A stretch of DNA of 24,063 bases from Candidatus Saccharimonadia bacterium (GTDB lineage Bacteria; Patescibacteriota; Saccharimonadia; Saccharimonadales; Saccharimonadaceae), in contig JALRBE010000008.1 of NCBI GenBank assembly GCA_023262335.1, positions 1 through 24,063 of the forward strand, read 5' to 3'. Positions 14,822 through 19,926 of the stretch are shown here, in pieces. How positions within the stretch are numbered: the stretch's first letter is position 1; every line of letters begins with the position of its first letter. The position numbers were made by a program, and so were the translations under genes. The notes beneath the pieces were generated by a model. The model saw nothing but the letters and a program-made list of their open reading frames with translations. It made no database searches and had not been told where the DNA came from.

Positions 14822-15285
14822 ACACCACCGAAACTGTTTATTTGAGCAAAAAAGGCATGAAAGAACTGAAAAAGGCCGTTGCCCAGCTCGAAAAGGATCG
14901 TCATAAAACGATCATGGAATTGCACGAGCAAGACAAGACCGACGGCCACGACGAGCGCCTTGCGCGAGTAGAGAAGCTGGCTCAGCTCGAGGGCATCGAG
15001 ACGGAACTGGATGACAAGAAGGCACTGCTTGCGAGTGCCCAACTGTATCCTCGTAAGCGCGACGCCGTGTTCGTCGCCATCGGTTCGGTCGTCGAACTGA
15101 TCGACAACAGCGGCAAACAAGTCGTCTACACGGTCGTCGACAGCATCGAAGCCAACCCGAGCGACGGCCGGATCAGCATCAAAAGCCCGCTTGGCCAATC
15201 GCTGCTTGGCAAAACCATCAGCGATACGATCAGCTGGGGCAAAGGCCTCCGCCAAGCGCAGTTGCAGCTCGTCAAGATTTCATAA
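14818..15285 (+). CDS. GreA/GreB-like transcription factor, 155 aa
   Basis: Two Gre domains are visible: an N-terminal coiled coil (about 8-78, starting VYLSKKGMKELKKAVAQLEKD) and a C-terminal globular domain with IGSVVELID, YTVVDSIEANPSDGRISIKSPLGQSLLGK. Gre factors bind RNA polymerase, insert the coiled coil into the secondary channel and stimulate cleavage of backtracked RNA through two acidic tip residues. The usual GDLSENAEY tip is replaced by TDGHDERLARVE, still acidic but altered, so the cleavage function is uncertain; anti-Gre-like roles exist in the family. The ATG at 14818 has GGAGGG 7 nt upstream; a longer frame starts at 14764 but has no start signals. Followed by a terminator. 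Confidence 0.85.
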   Translation: MNTTETVYLSKKGMKELKKAVAQLEKDRHKTIMELHEQDKTDGHDERLARVEKLAQLEGIETELDDKKALLASAQLYPRKRDAVFVAIGSVVELIDNSGKQVVYTVVDSIEANPSDGRISIKSPLGQSLLGKTISDTISWGKGLRQAQLQLVKIS

Positions 15286-15305
15286 CGGGCGACTATATTC
15301 CGGTG

Positions 15306-15331
15306 AAACAGCTCCGCCTTCGGAGCTGTTT
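15306..15331 (+). terminator. Terminator of the Gre-like gene
   Basis: AAACAGCTCCG (15306-15316) and CGGAGCTGTTT (15321-15331) form an 11-bp perfect stem around CCTT. The T-run is mostly within the stem. Confidence 0.75.
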
Positions 15332-15348
15332 CCGTAACAGGGAAGACA

Positions 15349-15357
15349 TGGTATACT
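15349..15357 (+). promoter_or_regulatory. Extended -10 promoter of the tRNA-Gln unit
   Basis: TGG precedes TATACT (15352-15357), 12 nt before the first tRNA-like element. No other promoter is evident between it and the intact tRNA, so both are probably on one transcript. Confidence 0.55.
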
Positions 15358-15369
15358 TGTGACTGCTAT

Positions 15370-15450
15370 TGGGATGTCGCCAAGTGGTAAGACGCCAGGC
15401 TGTTTGAGCGCTCCGCGCGAGTAAGACATAGCCGTCCTGGACCAAAACCT
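15370..15450 (+). pseudogene. Broken tRNA-Gln copy with a complement to the tRNA-Gln anticodon arm
   Basis: The first 30 nt (15370-15399) match the 5' half of the downstream tRNA-Gln at 28 of 30 positions (acceptor strand, D arm and 5' anticodon-stem strand CCAGG). Instead of a 7-nt loop come 36 nt, then CCTGG (15436-15440), so a stem can still close. No T arm or 3' acceptor strand follows, so it cannot be a normal tRNA. Bases 15439-15450 (GGACCAAAACCT) are the exact reverse complement of 15515-15526 in the intact tRNA anticodon arm. The copy may be a decayed duplicate or a cis-acting decoy that competes with folding of tRNA-Gln. Confidence 0.7.
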
Positions 15451-15461
15451 TGCTATTTGGC

Positions 15462-15478
15462 GGTACCTCATAGGTACC
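15462..15478 (+). repeat. Small hairpin between the tRNA copies
   Basis: GGTACC (15462-15467) and GGTACC (15473-15478) pair around TCATA. It could separate the broken copy from the true tRNA or assist processing. Confidence 0.5.
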
Positions 15479-15487
15479 ATGCACTAG

Positions 15488-15562
15488 TGGGATGTCGCCA
15501 AGTGGTAAGGCACCAGGTTTTGGTCCTGGCATTCGGGGGTTCGAATCCCTCCATCCCAGCCA
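15488..15562 (+). tRNA. tRNA-Gln (anticodon TTG)
   Basis: A complete cloverleaf: acceptor TGGGATG/CATCCCA, D arm GCC-AAGTGGTAA-GGC, anticodon stem CCAGG/CCTGG with loop TTTTGGT (anticodon TTG at 15520-15522), 5-nt variable loop, T arm GGGGG-TTCGAAT-CCCTC (one G-T pair), discriminator G and encoded CCA (15560-15562). Decodes CAA and, by wobble, CAG. Confidence 0.97.
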
Positions 15563-15600
15563 AGAAAAACAGAGCCCTCGCGGCTCTGTTTTTCTTGGCT
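15558..15600 (+). terminator. Terminator palindrome that includes the tRNA 3' end
   Basis: 15558-15576 pairs perfectly with 15582-15600 (19 bp, loop CTCGC), with a five-T stretch inside the 3' arm. The first five bases (AGCCA) are the last acceptor base, the discriminator and the CCA of tRNA-Gln, so the precursor can hide the CCA end in the terminator hairpin. Confidence 0.85.
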
Positions 15601-15790
15601 GAGCATTGCGCGATATAGCCTTGATCGATAGGTATGAGGCGAAGATCAAACGTAACACACAAGCGTAAATCAAGATTCCTAATTAAAGCTTTTCGCCTTA
15701 CTGCTTTCCACCCAAGAACTAAGAAACCGGACGGCTACGAATTCGGATGGGCCCTCCTCTATAATATATACTGTTTATTTTATAAATATA
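15601..15790. other. Intergenic region without a recognised gene
   Basis: 190 nt between the tRNA terminator and the next promoter. A second TATAAT occurs at 15760-15765 without a clear -35. I see no ORF with start signals and no known RNA. ORFs read from the minus strand across the tRNA are artefacts. Confidence 0.5.
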
Positions 15791-15799
15791 TGTTATAAT
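15791..15799 (+). promoter_or_regulatory. Extended -10 promoter of the 15946 gene
   Basis: TGT followed by TATAAT (15794-15799) in a very AT-rich stretch, with an in-frame ATG 5 nt later (15805). The transcript would begin at about 15805, giving a 141-nt leader to the SD-led start at 15946. Confidence 0.65.
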
Positions 15800-15831
15800 A
15801 TTAAATGAACCTTAATAGTTTAGCAACCTTA

Positions 15832-15893
15832 TTGAGGATGGCACAATACATACATGGCTGCATGTATTGTGCCGTTCTCAATCAACAGTTGAG
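15832..15893 (+). promoter_or_regulatory. Leader with mutually exclusive hairpins
   Basis: GGCACAATACAT (15840-15851) pairs with ATGTATTGTGCC (15862-15873), extended outward by TTGAG (15832-15836) with CTCAA (15877-15881). The same CTCAA can instead pair with TTGAG at 15889-15893. One strand with two partners is the layout of an attenuator or translational switch. No T-run follows, so control of translation or RNA stability is likelier than termination. Confidence 0.45.
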
Positions 15894-15945
15894 ATCACCG
15901 CTGCACGTCGCATCGGAGAAGTCTACGGCAAGGAAGAAGGTCATC

Positions 15946-16668
15946 ATGACCACCATCGAACAGTTGGCCGGCATCACCGCCCAACACAACGAGATCGTCA
16001 AGCGAATCATTAACGGCTCGCTCGACCCGTCCGCCGTCAAACGGGCGCTCCAGAACATCGTCGAGGGCAAACTGCCTACACCGACCTGGAACCCGCCAAC
16101 CTGGTGGCGTGCTCCTGAGCAGCAACTCGCCCGTGCTCGTCAGCTATGGCCGAACACCGCGCTGCCCGAGCCGCCTGCGGAGTTCACACCCCAGACGAAG
16201 TCCGAGGTACTGCTCTTGCACGTGCCAGGCAGCTTCAACTCCCTGTGGAGCAAGGTCGTCGCCCCCGAGGGCTACGCTAAGTGCCGCTTAGAAGAAGTCA
16301 AGGCAAGCAAGCGGAATCTGCGCCTCGCCCCCAATAAGGTCGAGTACACGCAGCCCGTCTGGCTAGCGTTCGACCCTGAACATGGTTCGAGTGCATACCC
16401 AAGTTTTTTCTGGGGTCAGGCTGATATTGCCGCCAGCGAGGTTCTCTCGGCGCTCATCCAGTTTCCGGACTGGTCGCTCACTTGGCACAGCCATACTGGC
16501 AGCCCTGCTTCAGCACCAAATCTCTCGGGCTATCAGCTCAAGGACGACGACGGCTGGACAAGTGTTCCATGTCTCCTTCGATGGGGCGGCCATGAGCTGA
16601 GACTGGGCGCCCGACAAGCTATCTACGGATATAACCTTCAGGCGTCTCCGTCGGTCAGGGAGTGCTGA
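15946..16668 (+). CDS. Hypothetical protein, 240 aa, of a family I associate with Saccharibacteria
   Basis: The start at 15946 is chosen because AGGAAGAAGG (15931-15940) ends 5 nt upstream. The frame stays open back to ATG 15805, just after a -10 box, which would add 47 residues encoded in the leader hairpins. The protein begins MTTIEQLAGITAQHNEIVKRI, has a Pro/Trp-rich segment (PTPTWNPPTWWRAPEQQLARAR), then EVLLLHVPGSFNSLWSKVV, VWLAFDPEHGSS, FFWGQADIAASEVLSALIQFPDW and SGYQLKDDDGWTSVPCL, and ends SPSVREC. No signal peptide or TM segment. From memory similar hypothetical proteins recur in Saccharibacteria genomes; their function is unknown to me. The Trp/Gly-rich end could be a C-type-lectin-like or binding fold, which is speculation. 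Confidence 0.75.
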   Translation: MTTIEQLAGITAQHNEIVKRIINGSLDPSAVKRALQNIVEGKLPTPTWNPPTWWRAPEQQLARARQLWPNTALPEPPAEFTPQTKSEVLLLHVPGSFNSLWSKVVAPEGYAKCRLEEVKASKRNLRLAPNKVEYTQPVWLAFDPEHGSSAYPSFFWGQADIAASEVLSALIQFPDWSLTWHSHTGSPASAPNLSGYQLKDDDGWTSVPCLLRWGGHELRLGARQAIYGYNLQASPSVREC

Positions 16669-16698
16669 GCATTTTGACTCCTAGGGCCTAGGTTCCTT

Positions 16699-16761
16699 GG
16701 TATCCGGAGGGGGTTTGTATTCTTGGATTTTATTCCTTGAAACTTCACCCCTCCGGATACC
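16699..16761. repeat. 14-bp perfect inverted repeat downstream of the 240-aa gene
   Basis: GGTATCCGGAGGGG (16699-16712) and CCCCTCCGGATACC (16748-16761) are perfect complements separated by 35 nt. A small palindrome CCTAGGGCCTAGG (16680-16692) precedes it. No T-run follows the second arm, so it is not a standard terminator; a cruciform, RNA 3' end structure or recombination site are possible. Confidence 0.75.
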
Positions 16762-16796
16762 CGCACTCACTTTTGTCACACTGCCATTTAACCGTT

Positions 16797-16822
16797 CCTC
16801 TGTCATAACAGAGGCGTTTTTA
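16797..16822 (+). terminator. Rho-independent terminator
   Basis: CCTCTGT (16797-16803) pairs with ACAGAGG (16808-16814) around CATA, followed by CGTTTTTATTT. It ends the transcript of the 240-aa gene. Confidence 0.85.
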
Positions 16823-16845
16823 TTTGAGTAAAGAAATACTAATAG

Positions 16846-16866
16846 AAAACCCCCTTATACGGGGGC
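16846..16866 (-). terminator. Terminator of the 30-aa gene
   Basis: On the minus strand CCCCC (plus 16861-16865), GTATAA, GGGGG (plus 16850-16854), then TTTT. It begins 5 nt after the stop of the small basic gene. Confidence 0.75.
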
Positions 16867-16870
16867 TTCT

Positions 16871-16963
16871 TTACGCTTTTTGCGCCTTGCGTTTCGCTGC
16901 TTTCAGCTTCTTTTTACGCGCGCGCTTGATATCGGCACTGTGCCAACTTCGATGCTTTGCCAT
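16871..16963 (-). CDS. Very small basic protein, 30 aa
   Basis: A 31-codon gene with every expression signal: promoter TTATCA-17-TATAAT with TGG before the -10 (16990-17018), AAAAGGAG 6 nt before the ATG at 16963, and its own terminator. The product runs MAKHRSWHSADIKRARKKK and ends KAAKRKAQKA: about half Lys, Arg and His, and no acidic residue except one Asp. Such peptides are typically ribosomal or RNA/DNA-binding (compare small ribosomal proteins such as bTHX or the AURKAIP1/COX24-type mini-proteins), but I cannot place it in a named family. Divergent from the phosphatase gene. Confidence 0.75.
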   Translation of the reverse strand: MAKHRSWHSADIKRARKKKLKAAKRKAQKA

Positions 16964-16989
16964 TCTCGGCTCCTTTTAAAACTCAGTCG

Positions 16990-17018
16990 ATTATACCATG
17001 AAGTACGCGAGTTGATAA
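16990..17018 (-). promoter_or_regulatory. Promoter of the 30-aa basic gene
   Basis: Minus strand TTATCA (plus 17013-17018), 17 nt, TATAAT (plus 16990-16995), with TGG before the -10. About 25 nt separate it from the divergent phosphatase promoter. Confidence 0.75.
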
Positions 17019-17042
17019 GTACCCGAAGAGCGACACGCCCGT

Positions 17043-17071
17043 TTGACCAAAGTTCGCTCTAACATTATTCT
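17043..17071 (+). promoter_or_regulatory. Promoter of the PP2C phosphatase
   Basis: TTGACC (17043-17048), 17 nt and TATTCT (17066-17071), with the ATG 6 nt downstream at 17078. Another -10-like TATAGT touches the ATG and is too close to be used for this gene. Confidence 0.65.
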
Positions 17072-17077
17072 TATAGT

Positions 17078-17767
17078 ATGCACAGAGTTTCAGTGTTCGG
17101 AACCGTACGGGACTACCCGCAAAAAGGCCATGACCGGTTCTACCGCGATCAAAAACGATCGTTCGCGGGCGTGTTCGATGGCGCGGGCGGCGACGAACTG
17201 AGCGATGCCGCGATAACGCGTTTGCCATACGTGCTGCCGCGATATGACGATGTTCGGCGTTTGTCTGAGCGCGATTTCATGGCAGGCGTGGCACAGGTGC
17301 TCGACAACCTGCCAGAAGCACGACTGCGTCGATCGACCGCAGCGCTGGCTACCGTTGCGCTGAACGATGGCTATGATCGCATCACGTACCTAAACATGGG
17401 TGATTCGAGCATTTACTTTTATGATCACGACAAAGACATTTTGACGCGAGTCGCCCACACGCCGGAATCGTACGAAACCGTAGGAACCAGACGCTACATT
17501 TCCACGAAGGACTTCTTGGGCAATGGCCGTGACCATGAATCCCTGAAGCGACTGATCGGCTCGACCTTCGTGCAAAGCACGGTGCGATGGTCCGTCGTCG
17601 GTTTTAGCGACGGCGTGCAGGGCGACAGCGGCGAGGGAATCCCGACGCCGACGCTACGGACGATCCTCCGCGACGCGAAACCCGAATCGGTACCTGACGA
17701 CATTCTCGACAATACCCCGGAGTACGACGACGCGTCCGTGTTCGTCATGACGAACGTGACCAGCTGA
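17078..17767 (+). CDS. PP2C-type (PPM) serine/threonine phosphatase, 229 aa
   Basis: Metal-dependent Ser/Thr phosphatase fold recognised by SFAGVFDGAGGDE (metal-binding Asp34), RSTAALATVAL, YLNMGDSSIYFY (about 104-115), VVGFSDGVQGD (Asp178) and EYDDASVFVM (Asp218). These correspond to the FDGxGG, GDS, SDG and DDA(S/T) motifs of the family. The N-terminal Asp motif appears as GHDRFY. Compact, cytoplasmic, with no regulatory or membrane domain. No Ser/Thr kinase is in the window, so its partner is elsewhere. Predicted leaderless: -10 box 6 nt before the ATG and no SD. The next gene starts 62 nt after its stop and has its own promoter. Confidence 0.9.
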   Translation: MHRVSVFGTVRDYPQKGHDRFYRDQKRSFAGVFDGAGGDELSDAAITRLPYVLPRYDDVRRLSERDFMAGVAQVLDNLPEARLRRSTAALATVALNDGYDRITYLNMGDSSIYFYDHDKDILTRVAHTPESYETVGTRRYISTKDFLGNGRDHESLKRLIGSTFVQSTVRWSVVGFSDGVQGDSGEGIPTPTLRTILRDAKPESVPDDILDNTPEYDDASVFVMTNVTS

Positions 17768-17777
17768 CCATAAGCGC

Positions 17778-17806
17778 TTGCATCGGCGAGTCAGAGCGCC
17801 TATACT
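17778..17806 (+). promoter_or_regulatory. Promoter of the 17830 gene
   Basis: TTGCAT (17778-17783), 17 nt and TATACT (17801-17806). The start codon is 23 nt downstream without a clear SD. Confidence 0.65.
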
Positions 17807-17829
17807 ACCTCCAATAACGAGATTTTGGC

Positions 17830-18432
17830 ATGGCCGAACGCAGCCGCGATACACACGAAACGACTCTTACCGACACCCCGCCGACTCCTGAACAACTATC
17901 CAGGCTCGTGGGGCACGCCCTCGCATCGGCCCACAGGACCAACATGCTTCGCTCGGCAAGTTTCGTGCAAAACACGCATTATTACGTGCAAGAAATCGAG
18001 GCGCCGAACAACACGATCGATTCGTTGCTGGAAGACTTTCCTATGCGCGTTCGCCACCGGCTCGGCATGCGCATCGGCGAATTGTCAGTGAACGAGACGA
18101 CGCGCCTCGATACGCTGCAAGTTCACGACTCGGTAAAATACGAACAGCAAGACGGTCATTGGAGCGGCGTTCGCACCATTCACCGTTTCGAGTGGAGCGC
18201 CGACGAGACGACAGTCGCTGCGCGCCACGTAAAACTACTATCATACAAGTCGAAGCGTTCCTTGTATGATGAGCTGGAAACTTTTTGGGTTCCTGACGAC
18301 ATCGCAGCCCGGTTTTACGCCGAACAAGAAATGACGCAGGTAACGGCAGACGACTGCGACGAGCTCATTGCTGACGTGACTGATTTTTACGGCCAAGAAA
18401 AACTGTTTTTGTCTAACAAACCCTCATCATAA
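17830..18432 (+). CDS. Hypothetical protein, 200 aa
   Basis: Starts at ATG 17830, with an own promoter but no good SD. The acidic, soluble protein begins MAERSRDTHETTLTDTPPTP, probably disordered. The core has helices (PEQLSRLVGHALASAHRT, DSLLEDFPMRVRHRLGMRI) and a strand-rich middle (TTRLDTLQVHDSVKYEQQDG, GVRTIHRFEWSADETTVAARHVKLLSYKSK). A YDELETFWVPDDIAARFYAEQE segment and an acidic C-terminus follow. It looks like a compact alpha/beta domain, but I do not recognise it. Its place behind the phosphatase does not establish a functional link, because each has its own promoter. Confidence 0.7.
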   Translation: MAERSRDTHETTLTDTPPTPEQLSRLVGHALASAHRTNMLRSASFVQNTHYYVQEIEAPNNTIDSLLEDFPMRVRHRLGMRIGELSVNETTRLDTLQVHDSVKYEQQDGHWSGVRTIHRFEWSADETTVAARHVKLLSYKSKRSLYDELETFWVPDDIAARFYAEQEMTQVTADDCDELIADVTDFYGQEKLFLSNKPSS

Positions 18433-18529
18433 TAACTACGAAGCGCCCGTCTCGCGCGCGAACGTTACAAGCCGCTCGCTCGGTTACTATGAGCTCATGT
18501 GGATAACTTTTTCATATTTATATTGTTTA

Positions 18530-18564
18530 TTTACATATTTAATGTAAATATTAATATATTAATA
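18530..18564 (+). promoter_or_regulatory. Operator-like palindromes upstream of amt-glnA
   Basis: TTTACAT (18530-18536) and ATGTAAA (18542-18548) form an inverted repeat with 5-nt spacing. Directly after it lies the perfect 16-nt palindrome TATTAATATATTAATA (18549-18564). The region 18505-18605 is extremely AT-rich. A -10-like TTATAT or TATATA sits at 18598-18604 with TGT before it, and GGGAGG (18610-18615) is the SD. This looks like a nitrogen-responsive operator but matches no known consensus exactly. The rest of the 190-nt gap 18433-18622 holds nothing recognised. Confidence 0.45.
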
Positions 18565-18622
18565 CTAATTATATAAATGTTTATATTAATTAAGTGTTTA
18601 TATAGGATAGGGAGGTAACAGT

Positions 18623-19915
18623 ATGGATACCGGTGACACGGCATACGTACTTTTGTCAGCCGCCATGGTCATGTTGATGATTCCTGGGCTGGCGTTTTTT
18701 TATTCAGGCATGGTACGGGCGAAGAACGTCCTAGCTACAGCGTTGCAAAGCTTTTTTGCGCTCGCGATCGTTTCGGTCCTTTGGGTGCTTATCGGCTTCA
18801 GCTTGGCATTCGGCAACGACGTGAACGGCCTTATCGGCGGCTTGAACTTCGCGTTCTTCAATGGGGTAGGTCAGGAACCGAACGCTGATTTCGCGGCGAC
18901 CATACCGTTCCTCGCATTCGCGGTATTCCAGCTCTTCTTCGCGGCGATCACTCCCGCGCTCATTACCGGGGCGTTCGCGGAGCGCATGAAGTTCTGGGCG
19001 TTCGCGCTATTTACGTCGCTGTGGCTACTGGTGGTGTACGCGCCGCTTGCGCACTGGGTATGGGCACCTGGCGGCTGGATCCGCGAACTCGGCGCGCTCG
19101 ACTTCGCAGGCGGCACCGTGGTGCATATCAGCGCTGGCGTCGCTGCGCTCGCCGCGGCAATCGTCATTGGCAAGCGCAGCGGCTTGACCGCCAAGGTCAC
19201 GACGCCGCACAACCTCCCATTCACCATGCTTGGCGCCGGTTTGCTATGGTTCGGCTGGTACGGCTTCAACGCTGGTAGCGCGCTTGGCGCGAACGGCCTT
19301 GCCGCATCCGCCGTGGTCACGACGACCGTCGCCGCAGGCGCTGCCATGCTTGGTTGGGCGCTCGTCGATTGGATCCGTCACCGACGCGTCACGACCTTGG
19401 GCGCGGTGAGCGGTATCGTTGCCGGCTTGGTCGCTATCACGCCAGCCGCTGGATTTGTCAGCCCTCTTTCCGCTATCATCATCGGTCTTGTCGCAGGCGT
19501 CGTCTGCGCGTACGCCGTCGGGCTCAAGCTCAAACTTGGCTACGATGACACGCTCGACGTCGTCGGCGTCCATGCCGTCGGTGGTGTCGTTGGCGCGCTG
19601 CTTATCGGACTTCTCGCCGAGAAAGCGGTCAATCCTGCCGGTGCCGACGGATTCTTCCATGGAGGAGGGCTGGCCCTCCTTGGCAACCAAGCCGTGGCGG
19701 TAGGCGCGGCGGTTGCCTTCGCGTTCGTCGCAAGCTGGATACTGCTCAAGCTGATCGACATGACGATCGGCCTGCGCGTCAGCCCCGACGACGAAGCGAT
19801 GGGGCTCGACAAAGTCATTCATGCCGAAGACGGCTACGTGTTTGCCGAACAAGAGGCAACGCCAGTGGTAGCGAAAGCCGCTAAAATCACCAAGAAACCG
19901 AAGAAACGTAAGTAG
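18623..19915 (+). CDS. amt: Ammonium transporter (Amt family), 430 aa
   Basis: Integral membrane channel for NH3/NH4+. About 11 membrane helices with Amt landmarks: ITPALITGAFAER (periplasmic Phe gate region), the family signature DFAGGTVVHISAG containing pore His168, FGWYGFNAGSAL with Phe215, and DVVGVHAVGG with the second pore His317, so the twin-His pore is intact. The cytoplasmic tail keeps GLRVSPDDEAMGLD, which in relatives contacts GlnK, and then ends in a Lys/Arg-rich stretch (ITKKPKKRK). No glnK/PII gene is next to it. The N-terminus is short without a cleavable signal peptide. SD GGGAGG is 7 nt before the ATG at 18623. Operon with glnA (11-nt gap). Confidence 0.97.
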   Translation: MDTGDTAYVLLSAAMVMLMIPGLAFFYSGMVRAKNVLATALQSFFALAIVSVLWVLIGFSLAFGNDVNGLIGGLNFAFFNGVGQEPNADFAATIPFLAFAVFQLFFAAITPALITGAFAERMKFWAFALFTSLWLLVVYAPLAHWVWAPGGWIRELGALDFAGGTVVHISAGVAALAAAIVIGKRSGLTAKVTTPHNLPFTMLGAGLLWFGWYGFNAGSALGANGLAASAVVTTTVAAGAAMLGWALVDWIRHRRVTTLGAVSGIVAGLVAITPAAGFVSPLSAIIIGLVAGVVCAYAVGLKLKLGYDDTLDVVGVHAVGGVVGALLIGLLAEKAVNPAGADGFFHGGGLALLGNQAVAVGAAVAFAFVASWILLKLIDMTIGLRVSPDDEAMGLDKVIHAEDGYVFAEQEATPVVAKAAKITKKPKKRK

Positions 19916-19926
19916 AAAGGAGCTCG

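Noticed and set aside
15358..15487. T-box riboswitch before tRNA-Gln.
   Set aside because: A CAA that could face the anticodon is present, but there is no T-box sequence or antiterminator, and the downstream gene is the tRNA itself.
15293..15673. Minus-strand ORFs across the tRNA-Gln with wording such as MEGFEPPNARTKTW.
   Set aside because: A well-known artefact of translating tRNA genes in reverse; no start signals.
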